This document shows positions 1-6,162 of a stretch of 12,255 nucleotides of DNA, in pieces. Location: contig JBKCGI010000002.1 of assembly GCA_046303515.1 (NCBI GenBank), positions 1 to 12,255 of the forward strand, in the 5' to 3' direction. A model generated the notes under the pieces. It had not been told where the DNA came from and did not search any database. It saw nothing but the letters and a program-made list of their open reading frames with translations. Position 1 is the stretch's first letter. Every line of letters begins with the position of its first letter. Made by a program: the position numbers and the translations under genes. This stretch comes from M2408 sp046303515 (GTDB lineage Bacteria; Bacteroidota; Bacteroidia; Flavobacteriales_D; Crocinitomicaceae).

Positions 1-162
1 AAAAATCAAGGTAATTTCATTTAATGAAGATGATTTTATTTCTTTAACTGACATAGCAAAATATAAAACAGATGATACCAGCGCTGCGATCGCAAACTGG
101 ATGCGCAACAGAAATACTTTGGAATATTTAGGTTTATGGGAGAATTTATATAATTCCAACTT

Positions 163-188
163 TAAACCCCTCGAATTCGAGGGGTTTA
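163..188. repeat. Perfect 26-bp palindrome inside the KilA-N gene
   Basis: The 13-nt half TAAACCCCTCGAA is followed directly by its exact reverse complement, with the centre between 175 and 176 and GAATTC in the middle. It stays in frame and encodes the K-P-L-E-F-E-G-F stretch. It has no loop, so as DNA it could form a cruciform or bind a symmetric protein. As RNA it could form a strong hairpin early in the message. Confidence 0.9.
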
Positions 189-742
189 GAAAAGAAGCTG
201 GCCTTAATGCTTTTACTATGTCTCCTTTAAAATGGATAAATGCTACAAATGCATACGGTTTCATTGTGAAATCAGGCAGATATGGAGGGACTTTTGCACA
301 TAAAGATATTGCCTTTAAGTTTGCAAGTTGGATTTCAGTAGAATTTGAATTGTATATCATTAAAGAATTTCAGAGACTAAAAGAACTTGAACACAAACAA
401 GTCGGATGGTCTGCCAAAAGAGAATTAGCAAAGATAAATTACCAAATTCACACAGATGCAATCAAGCAAAATTTAATACCAAAGAACTTTCATCTAAACA
501 AACTTCCATAATATACGCAAATGAAGCCGATGTCTTGAATGTAGCAATGTTTGGATTAACGGCTAAAGAATGGCAAGAAAATAATTCAACTTTAAAAGGA
601 AACATGAGAGATCATGCTTCAATGAATGAATTGATCTGTTTATCAAATTTAGAAAATTTAAATGCAGTTTTTATTCAAGAAGGTTTGACCCAAAATGAAA
701 GATTATTAAAATTAAATCAAATTGCAATTCAACAAATGTTAG

Positions 743-774
743 TTTTGCAAGAAATTAAAAAAAATAAATATTTG
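743..774 (+). promoter_or_regulatory. Candidate promoter of recQ
   Basis: TTTTG at 743-747 is followed by 19 nt and then AATATTTG at 767-774, a 7 of 8 match to the Bacteroidota -7 element TAnnTTTG. The geometry is the same as for the much better promoter at 2807-2838. It lies in the last codons of the broken KilA-N gene and would give a leader of roughly 85 nt for recQ. Confidence 0.4.
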
Positions 775-867
775 AAGTGAAAATTAATACTCAAAATATT
801 TAAAAACACTTTAAAAATACCAACGCTTTTAATTTTAAAGGCAAATAAATAGAAGACTCAATCAAAA

Positions 868-2751
868 ATGCAGCAAGGCAAAGAAATATTAAAACGAATT
901 TGGGGTTACGATGATTTTCGTCCGATGCAGGAAGATATTGTCGATGCTGCGATTTATGGAAATGATGTTTTGGCTTTGTTACCTACTGGAGGTGGAAAAT
1001 CAATTTGTTTTCAAGTACCTGGAATAGCCCGTGAAGGATTGTGTTTGGTGATTTCTCCGCTGATTGCCTTGATGCAAGATCAAGTTGAAACTTTGCAAAA
1101 AAAAGGAATTCGAGCAAAAGCAATAACAAGCGGAATGTCTTACCGAGAAATTGATATTACACTTGACAACGCCCGTTTTGGTGGATTGGATTTTTTGTAC
1201 ACTTCACCTGAGCGTTTGCAAACAAGAATGTTTAAGGAACGTTTCAAATTGATGCAAATTGCTTTAATTGTAGTGGATGAAGCGCATTGTATTTCAGAAT
1301 GGGGACACGATTTTAGACCACCTTACAGACAAATTGCTGAATTGCGAACGGTGCATCCTGAAGTTCCAATAATTGCTTTAACTGCCACCGCAACTGATCG
1401 CGTGAAAGAAGACATTGTGGAACAACTTCAACTCAAAAAGCCAAAAATTTTTGAAGCAGATTTTTCGCGACCAAATATCAGTTACGAAGTATATCCAGTT
1501 GAAAATAAGCTCAATGAAATCAAAAAAACAATCGATAAATTTCAAGGAACTACTGGAATTATTTATTGTCAGAAACGCAAAAGTGTCAAAGAATTAGCGC
1601 AATATTTAATAAGTTCTGGTTATAAAGTCGGAATTTATCACGGTGGTCTAGACAAAAATACGCGTGAACAAATGATGAAAGCTTGGTTGAAAGACGAAGT
1701 TAGAATCATGATTGCCACAAATGCCTTTGGAATGGGAATCGATAAGCCAGATGTGCGTTTTGTGATTCACTATGAATTCCCTAATAATCCTGAGGCATAT
1801 TTTCAAGAAGCAGGAAGAGCAGGCCGTGACGGAAAAGAATCACGCACCTTTGTATTTTACGAAGATCGAGATTTAAAGGAAATGGATGATTTAATCAAAG
1901 ATTTGTTTCCACCTATCCCAACGGTTAAGAAAACTTATCGCGCATTGTGTAATTACTTAAAAATTGCCATTGGTTCTGGAGAAGGAGAAAGTTACCCTTT
2001 GGAAATCAAAAGCTTTTGTGCTCAATTTAAATTAGATATTTTGGAAACCTTCAAATCTTTGAAAATCTTAGAAATGAATGGTGATATCTTGTTTTCTGAA
2101 AGCTTTTTCCATCCCACTAAAGTAAAATTCAGTGTTGGAAATACCGCTTTATACAGTTTTCAAGTCCGAAACGAAAAAACTACACCACTTACAACTTTAT
2201 TGGCTCGCTCCTACCCTGGTATTTTTGATCAATTCCATGAAATCAATGAGGCTGAATTTTGTAAGCGCTTAATTATTTCAACTAAAGAATTAGAATCACA
2301 ACTCAAATTCTTAGAAAAAAATGGAATTCTCGACATTGACTGGAAAACAGATTTGCCAATTGTAACTTTAATTCACGAGCGACTTCCTGACGATTATTTA
2401 AAACTTAGTCCCGAAATTTACCAACACAGAAAAGATATCGCTGAAAACCGCTGGGAAGCGATGCATAAATTCTTGACAACAAAAGTTTGTCGCGCTCAAA
2501 ATTTAATTGCCTATTTTGGACAAGAAGTTCAAAAATGTGGAAAATGTGACGTTTGCCTCCATGATTCTAAAGCCAATTTTACTTTTCAAGAAATAGTTGA
2601 AATACTTAGAACGGAACTCACAGAAGCTAAAACACTTTCTGAGTTGATTGAAAAATTTGATTTTTTGAAGAAAGAAGAAATAAAATCAGTTTTAAATTGG
2701 ATGTTATTAGAAGAGCAAATTCAATCCGATGGTAAAAAATATTTCAACTAA
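868..2751 (+). CDS. recQ: ATP-dependent DNA helicase RecQ, short form without HRDC
   Basis: This is a 3'-to-5' superfamily 2 DNA helicase acting in recombination and repair of stalled forks. Visible motifs are motif 0 (FRPMQ, 17-21), Walker A TGGGKS (40-45), DEAH (137-140), TATAT around 172-176 and the arginine-finger motif QEAGRAGRDG (313-322). The RecQ-specific zinc site is complete: C541, C557, C560 and C563, the last three as CGKCDVC. The protein ends at 627 residues, about 60 after the zinc site, with only a short winged-helix-like tail and no recognisable HRDC domain. It is therefore the short RecQ paralogue that I know many Bacteroidota carry beside a longer one. The start at 868 fits the usual N-terminus, with a helix just before the GYDDFRP motif. 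The neighbouring genes do not suggest a special pathway. Confidence 0.96.
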   Translation: MQQGKEILKRIWGYDDFRPMQEDIVDAAIYGNDVLALLPTGGGKSICFQVPGIAREGLCLVISPLIALMQDQVETLQKKGIRAKAITSGMSYREIDITLDNARFGGLDFLYTSPERLQTRMFKERFKLMQIALIVVDEAHCISEWGHDFRPPYRQIAELRTVHPEVPIIALTATATDRVKEDIVEQLQLKKPKIFEADFSRPNISYEVYPVENKLNEIKKTIDKFQGTTGIIYCQKRKSVKELAQYLISSGYKVGIYHGGLDKNTREQMMKAWLKDEVRIMIATNAFGMGIDKPDVRFVIHYEFPNNPEAYFQEAGRAGRDGKESRTFVFYEDRDLKEMDDLIKDLFPPIPTVKKTYRALCNYLKIAIGSGEGESYPLEIKSFCAQFKLDILETFKSLKILEMNGDILFSESFFHPTKVKFSVGNTALYSFQVRNEKTTPLTTLLARSYPGIFDQFHEINEAEFCKRLIISTKELESQLKFLEKNGILDIDWKTDLPIVTLIHERLPDDYLKLSPEIYQHRKDIAENRWEAMHKFLTTKVCRAQNLIAYFGQEVQKCGKCDVCLHDSKANFTFQEIVEILRTELTEAKTLSELIEKFDFLKKEEIKSVLNWMLLEEQIQSDGKKYFN

Positions 2752-2806
2752 AAACAAGCTTTTGCCCAAGTTTTCAAATTAAAACATTATTAAGAATTGA
2801 ACCAAA

Positions 2807-2838
2807 TTTTGAATTTCAGTTAAATTTCACTACCTTTG
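2807..2838 (+). promoter_or_regulatory. Promoter of the AMP nucleosidase gene
   Basis: TTTTG at 2807-2811, a spacer of 19 nt, then TACCTTTG at 2831-2838, a perfect TAnnTTTG. Transcription should begin near 2843-2846, giving a leader of about 38 nt. GGAG at 2858-2861 lies 20 nt before the ATG, too far to be a normal Shine-Dalgarno site. The -7 box overlaps TTGTTTAAC (2836-2844), a word also repeated upstream of the sigma gene. Confidence 0.75.
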
Positions 2839-2881
2839 TTTAACGATGTAAAAAAAAGGAGACTTACTAAATCGGTTCATT

Positions 2882-3652
2882 ATGAAGACAAAAAAAGAGA
2901 TTGTAGACAATTGGTTACCACGTTATACAGGAGAGAAATTAGAAAACTTTGGAGAGTACATTTTAGTATGTAACTTCTTTAATTATATCGAAAAATTTGC
3001 AGCTATGCATGGAGTTGATGTTATTGGAATTGGGAAACCAATGCAATGCGCAACCGCAAATAATATTACTATAATTAACTTTGGTATGGGAAGTGCTTCA
3101 GCAGCTACCTGTATGGATTTGTTATCTGCTATCAAACCAAAAGCAGTTTTGTTTTTAGGGAAATGTGGTGGTTTGAAAAAGAAAAATCAAGTTGGAGATT
3201 TCGTTTTACCTATCGCTGCCATTCGTGGAGAAGGAACAAGTAACGATTATTTCCCACCTGAAGTTCCTGCATTACCAGCCTTTGCACTTCAAAAAGCAAT
3301 TTCAACAACTATTCGTGATTTCAATTGTGATTACTGGACTGGAACGTGTTATACAACTAACAGACGTGTTTGGGAACATGACGAAGAATTCAAAGAATAT
3401 TTGAACACAATTCGTGCTATGGCAATCGATATGGAAACTGCGACAATCTTTACTGTTGGTTTTGCGAATGGAATTCCTACAGGAGCTTTGTTATTGGTTT
3501 CAGATCAACCGATGACTCCAGAAGGCGTGAAAACATCAGCTAGCGACGATAAAGTAACATCAAGTTACGTAAACCAACATTTAGAAATTGGAATCAGTTC
3601 GTTGAAACAATTGATTAACAATGGAAATACAGTGAAACACTTGAGATTCTAG
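2882..3652 (+). CDS. amn: AMP nucleosidase (short Bacteroidota type)
   Basis: This 256-residue protein belongs to the PNP/UDP phosphorylase superfamily. It should hydrolyse AMP to adenine and ribose 5-phosphate, a cytoplasmic step that controls the adenylate pool. Family features are the GMGSASAAT loop (68-76), GKCGG (93-97), the ribose-binding motif AIDMETA (181-187) and SDQP (207-210), whose Asp is placed like the purine-binding Asp of the superfamily. E. coli Amn is nearly twice as long because of an extra N-terminal domain. This version has only the catalytic domain, as I know from Bacteroidota. It is a single gene with its own promoter, and the next gene converges on it. A related nucleoside phosphorylase is the alternative, but the N-terminal DNWLPRYTG and the overall pattern favour AMP nucleosidase. 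Confidence 0.88.
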   Translation: MKTKKEIVDNWLPRYTGEKLENFGEYILVCNFFNYIEKFAAMHGVDVIGIGKPMQCATANNITIINFGMGSASAATCMDLLSAIKPKAVLFLGKCGGLKKKNQVGDFVLPIAAIRGEGTSNDYFPPEVPALPAFALQKAISTTIRDFNCDYWTGTCYTTNRRVWEHDEEFKEYLNTIRAMAIDMETATIFTVGFANGIPTGALLLVSDQPMTPEGVKTSASDDKVTSSYVNQHLEIGISSLKQLINNGNTVKHLRF

Positions 3653-3653
3653 T

Positions 3654-3893
3654 ATTTTTTTTAACGCAAAGCACGTCAAAGTTTATTTGATGTGCTATGT
3701 ATTTTAAGAGTCGCAAAGATTGGTGATAATAAAATTTTACTTTTTAATCATAAAGCGATAATCCTCTTATTGATTTTATAGATGTTATTTCAGTAAAGTT
3801 TTAAATTTAAAAAAATGAAGATCCTTTGCGCTTCTTTATCTTCGATGCTGCTTCGCGGTGCGAAAAACTTTTTAGTCTTTGCGGTTAAAAACC
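3654..3893. repeat. Intergenic element with inverted CGCAAAG ends
   Basis: The spacer between two convergent genes opens with a T-run and AACGCAAAG (3655-3671) and closes with CTTTGCGGTTAAAAA (3877-3891), which are inverted copies of each other. A second inner pair, TCGCAAAG at 3711-3718 and CTTTGCG at 3824-3830, is nested inside. It also holds a 10-bp stem with one G-T pair (GCACGTCAAA / TTTGATGTGC, 3671-3695) and a 5-bp hairpin TTCGC-GGT-GCGAA (3852-3864). I know similar GCAAAG-rich palindromic spacers in Flavobacteriia. It probably also stops transcription from both sides. I see no coding potential. Confidence 0.55.
3671..3695 (+). terminator. Possible terminator hairpin after amn
   Basis: A 10-bp stem with a 5-nt loop starts 18 bp past the amn stop codon. 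The following tract TATGTATTTT is only partly T-rich, so termination efficiency is uncertain. The stem is also part of the inverted-repeat spacer. Confidence 0.35.
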
Positions 3894-4805
3894 CTAAATA
3901 AAATACCTATCTCCATCCTCTACGGCAAAGCTGTTTTCAAAAACAGTTTTTGCTTCTTGGAGATGTGTATCAGTTCCATCGTATCGAGAACTAAAATGCC
4001 CCAATAATAATTTATTCACCTTTGCCTTTTTGGCAATTGTAGCCGCTTGGATAGCTGTGGAATGTAAAGTTGCCTTCGCGCGATCTTTATGTTTTTCAAT
4101 AAAAGTTGCTTCATGATACATTAAATTCGAATCTTGAACAATATCAATCAAAGATTCTAAATAAGCAGTGTCAGAACAATAAGCATAGGATTTTGGAGCC
4201 TTTGGTGGTAAAGTGAAATCTTCTGCCAAATAGGTTTTCCCGTTTTGATCGGTATAATTTTCGCCTCTTCTGAAAAATGGAATGGCTTGTAAAGACAAGT
4301 TAGCTTCTTCTAACTCTTCACCTAAAATGGTGAAATCTTTTATTTTCTCTTGAATCAAAAAACCTGTTGTGGGAATACGGTGTTTCAAAGGAAAAGAATA
4401 TATTTCAATTATTTTGTCTTCAAAAAGTAGATGTTTTTCACTTGGATTTGTAGAAATAAACTCCAAATTAAATTCGTAATGGTGTCCAGAAGCTTTCAAC
4501 TGTAAATCTATGATTTCTTTTAATGGTTCTGGTGCGAAAAGTTTGATTCCTTGCGTTCTTCCCAATAAATTCATCGTACTCAATAACCCCATTAGACCAA
4601 AATAATGGTCGCCGTGTAAATGTGAAATGAAAATGTATTTGATTTTTTGGAGTTTGATTCCAAATTTTCGCAATTGATTTTGAGTTCCTTCGCCGCAATC
4701 GATTAAGATGTGACGCTCATTGCAATTAATATATTGAGCAGTTGGTTTTCTTTTCCCAGTTGGTAAAGCAGCTCCAGAGCCTAAAATGACCAGTTCAAAA
4801 CTCAT
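3894..4805 (-). CDS. rnz: Ribonuclease Z (tRNA 3' endonuclease)
   Basis: This 303-residue metallo-beta-lactamase-fold enzyme cuts 3' trailers from tRNA precursors in the cytoplasm. The zinc-binding HxHxDH motif is SHLHGDH (H62, H64, D66, H67). Other expected ligands are H142 (LKHRIP), D212 (CSDTAYLE) and H270 (LLLGHFSSRY). HEATF (231-235) is also typical of RNase Z. The length matches the short bacterial form. Its ATG overlaps the TGA of the STAS gene upstream by 4 nt, so the two are almost certainly co-transcribed and translationally coupled. This pairing of STAS and RNase Z recurs in Flavobacteriia as far as I recall. Its functional meaning is unclear. Confidence 0.95.
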   Translation of the reverse strand: MSFELVILGSGAALPTGKRKPTAQYINCNERHILIDCGEGTQNQLRKFGIKLQKIKYIFISHLHGDHYFGLMGLLSTMNLLGRTQGIKLFAPEPLKEIIDLQLKASGHHYEFNLEFISTNPSEKHLLFEDKIIEIYSFPLKHRIPTTGFLIQEKIKDFTILGEELEEANLSLQAIPFFRRGENYTDQNGKTYLAEDFTLPPKAPKSYAYCSDTAYLESLIDIVQDSNLMYHEATFIEKHKDRAKATLHSTAIQAATIAKKAKVNKLLLGHFSSRYDGTDTHLQEAKTVFENSFAVEDGDRYFI

Positions 4806-5140
4806 TTTTTAACTTCAGCTACTTCCTCTATTGATTCTTTTATGTTTAAAATTTTATCCAATTGCGCTATTTGAATCATCTTCATGACTGTTGAATTTAA
4901 TCCTACAAGAATAAATTCTCCACTTGAATCTTTACACAATCTATTTGCCATCAAAATGGAACTCAGACCAGAAGAATCGCAGTATTTTGTTGCACTCAAA
5001 TCCAATACAAAAGAATTATTTCCTTTTTTGTTCAATAAAACTAATTCAGCTTTTAGATCTGAAGAAGTGTTAACATCTAATTTTTCTACCTTAGATTTAA
5101 CTAAAACAAAAGAGTTGTGGTGAGAAATTTCAAAATTCAT
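4802..5140 (-). CDS. STAS domain protein, anti-anti-sigma factor-like
   Basis: This is a 112-residue single STAS domain related to SpoIIAA/RsbV. The phosphorylation-site motif is CDSSGLS. S57 corresponds to the regulatory serine of SpoIIAA, and DLSATKYCDSSG (47-58) forms the usual strand-loop-helix. I chose the ATG at 5138-5140 (MNFEISHHNS) rather than an upstream in-frame ATG at 5185. Relatives start with MxFEI, and a perfect -7 box lies between the two ATGs, so the longer form would not be transcribed from it. No kinase/anti-sigma or phosphatase partner is nearby. It may act in a partner-switching pathway encoded elsewhere. It is coupled to rnz by a 4-nt overlap. Confidence 0.85.
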   Translation of the reverse strand: MNFEISHHNSFVLVKSKVEKLDVNTSSDLKAELVLLNKKGNNSFVLDLSATKYCDSSGLSSILMANRLCKDSSGEFILVGLNSTVMKMIQIAQLDKILNIKESIEEVAEVKK

Positions 5141-5164
5141 TGGTTTATACGTATTTGAATTAAT

Positions 5165-5197
5165 CAAAAATACAAAAAAATGCAATCTCTTTTACAA
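5165..5197 (-). promoter_or_regulatory. Promoter of the STAS-rnz operon
   Basis: On the minus strand TTG (5197-5195) is followed by 22 nt and then TATTTTTG (5172-5165), a perfect TAnnTTTG. Transcription would start near 5158, giving a leader of about 18 nt before the ATG at 5140. The spacer is at the long end of the known range. Confidence 0.55.
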
Positions 5198-5220
5198 GAA
5201 AATTAAATGTTATGAATAGT

Positions 5221-5459
5221 AAATAGTTAATAAAACCAAAACACTGAGCGTTTCATATCCGTTAAGCAACTTTTTTATTTCTTAAAATCAAATACTTACA
5301 GAAAATCTGTGCTTGCGCAAGCGGATAGCTTTATGAAATGAAAAGCCATGTGAAAAGTGAAAAAGCAGCGATTTTATGAGCTCGATTTTCCACCCTTGAA
5401 CATGAGCTTTTCAGGAATAAACTAGGAGCTGAAGCAAGATTACACAGCCAAAATAAAAA
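5221..5459. other. Non-coding spacer with tandem palindromes, unassigned
   Basis: No gene is visible between the STAS promoter and the peroxiredoxin gene. The segment is richer in GC than neighbouring spacers. It holds two perfect palindromes back to back, ACAGA-AAA-TCTGT (5298-5310) and GCTTGCGCAAGC (5311-5322). It also has two copies of ATGAGCT (in TTATGAGCTCG and ACATGAGCTTTT) and a GCTTT/AAAGC pair around 5328-5346. It could be a multicopy intergenic element, the remnant of a mobile element, or a small RNA. I cannot tell which. Confidence 0.4.
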
Positions 5460-5918
5460 TTAATCTAAAGTCTTCAATAGGTTTTTAGCATATTCAACGT
5501 GTTTGGTTGCATTCACCAAATCTCTAAAAACACCAATTACAATTCCCTTTTTGTCGACGATGAACGTTTCTCTAGAACCAATCAAACCAAACAATGAACT
5601 TTTAGATTCGAACAATTTCCTTACTTTTCCTTCTGTATCTGCTAATAACTGAAAATTCAAGTTGTTTTTGGTAGCAAATTTTTTGTGCGAATCCACTGAA
5701 TCTGAACTGATTCCGAAAACGGATGCTTGCAATTGCGCAAAATCATCGTGAAAATCTCTAAACTCGCAAGCTTGCGCTGTGCAACCACCTGTATCGTCCT
5801 TCGGATAAAAATAGATTACTAAATTTTCTTTTCCGATATAATCTTTGATAAATACTTCTTCTCCATTTTGATTAAGGAGTGAAAATGTTGGGCACTTGCT
5901 GCCAATTTTGATTGCCAT
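5460..5918 (-). CDS. bcp: Thioredoxin-dependent thiol peroxidase, BCP/PrxQ type
   Basis: This 152-residue cytoplasmic peroxiredoxin reduces hydrogen peroxide and organic hydroperoxides using thioredoxin. The peroxidatic cysteine is C46 in YPKDDTGGCTAQAC. C51, five residues on, is the resolving cysteine of PrxQ-type enzymes. R116 in GSRETFIVD is the conserved active-site arginine. Length and the N-terminal GSKCPTFSLLNQNGE fit the family. It has spacers of over 240 bp on both sides and is probably transcribed alone, though I found no perfect TAnnTTTG box upstream. Its position just after the photoprotection operon may be chance, but it also deals with oxidative damage. Confidence 0.94.
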   Translation of the reverse strand: MAIKIGSKCPTFSLLNQNGEEVFIKDYIGKENLVIYFYPKDDTGGCTAQACEFRDFHDDFAQLQASVFGISSDSVDSHKKFATKNNLNFQLLADTEGKVRKLFESKSSLFGLIGSRETFIVDKKGIVIGVFRDLVNATKHVEYAKNLLKTLD

Positions 5919-5998
5919 TTTTTATTAATATTAATTTTGTGTCGTAATGAATATTTGTTTTTTATCTGTACTATGAATCTTATAAATTATTAAATAAA

Positions 5999-6148
5999 TT
6001 TGCCACACCGCGCATGCATCGACGAAGTCAGTTGCACAAATAATAAACTAACAATTCAATGGGTTTATAAATTTCACAAATCATAAATGCCAAAGGCATT
6101 CGTTGGTGACATCTTTATTTATTATTTCACTAGTGAATCTGTGGCAAA
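5999..6148. repeat. Intergenic element with inverted TTTGCCACA ends
   Basis: TTTGCCACA at 5999-6007 returns as its exact reverse complement TGTGGCAAA at 6140-6148. Inside are AATGCC-AAA-GGCATT (6086-6100) and a 12-bp palindrome TTCACTAGTGAA (6126-6137). The end TTTGCCACAGATTCAC, read on the minus strand, resembles the GCCACAGATTCAC repeats common in Flavobacteriia intergenic DNA, from my memory of such genomes. It lies between the photolyase stop and the peroxiredoxin start and may mark the 3' end of the long operon. There is no credible gene inside. Confidence 0.5.
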
Positions 6149-6162
6149 ACAAATTTCCGGTT

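Larger units (their letters stand above)
2..780 (+). pseudogene. KilA-N domain protein, 5' partial and frameshifted
   Basis: The reading frame is open from base 2, so the start codon lies left of the window. The first part reads through a KilA-N domain (ISLTDIAKYKT, NWMRNRNTLEYLGLWE, GRYGGTFAHKDIAFKFASWIS, KEFQRLKE), a DNA-binding domain first known from phage and large DNA viruses and common in Bacteroidota chromosomes. After WSAKRELAKINYQIHTDAIKQNLIP the frame runs into a stop at 509-511. The continuation I expect for the family (KELSSKQTSIIYANEADVLNV, LTAKEW, LKGNMRDHAS, LNQIAIQQM) is present one frame away, from base 484 to 780. One base, probably an A in the AAA at 481-483, is missing. 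The two parts together would give about 260 residues, near the usual family length. Both sides of the break look well conserved, so this is either a recent mutation or a sequencing error. The function of chromosomal KilA-N proteins is poorly known. Confidence 0.8.

Noticed and set aside
406..780. Separate gene of 124 codons after the KilA-N ORF
   Set aside because: Its first 25 or so residues are an out-of-frame reading of the KilA-N gene. Only the part after 484 is real, and it is the displaced C-terminus of the same protein.
868..2751. RecQ as truncated by mutation because it lacks HRDC
   Set aside because: All helicase motifs and the zinc cysteines are intact, there is no displaced HRDC in another frame downstream, and short RecQ forms are normal in Bacteroidota.
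2752..2800. Terminator after recQ around AAGCTTTTGCCCAAG
   Set aside because: The flanking words do not pair as an inverted repeat and there is no T-run after a stable stem.
2854..2861. AAAAGGAG as a Shine-Dalgarno site for amn
   Set aside because: It is 20 nt before the ATG, too far for normal ribosome binding, and Bacteroidota rarely use such sites.
5141..5185. Longer STAS start at 5185 (MHFFVFLIN...)
   Set aside because: A perfect TAnnTTTG promoter box lies within this stretch and homologues start at the MNFEI methionine, so the extension is probably untranslated promoter DNA.
5261..5267. GTTAAGC resembles an integron attC core site (GTTRRRY)
   Set aside because: No RYYYAAC partner is found at a proper distance on either side, and no integrase or cassette arrangement is present.
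6126..6137. TTCACTAGTGAA as an operon terminator
   Set aside because: No T-tract follows on the minus strand (the next bases are ATAATAAATAAAG). It fits better as part of the inverted-end spacer.
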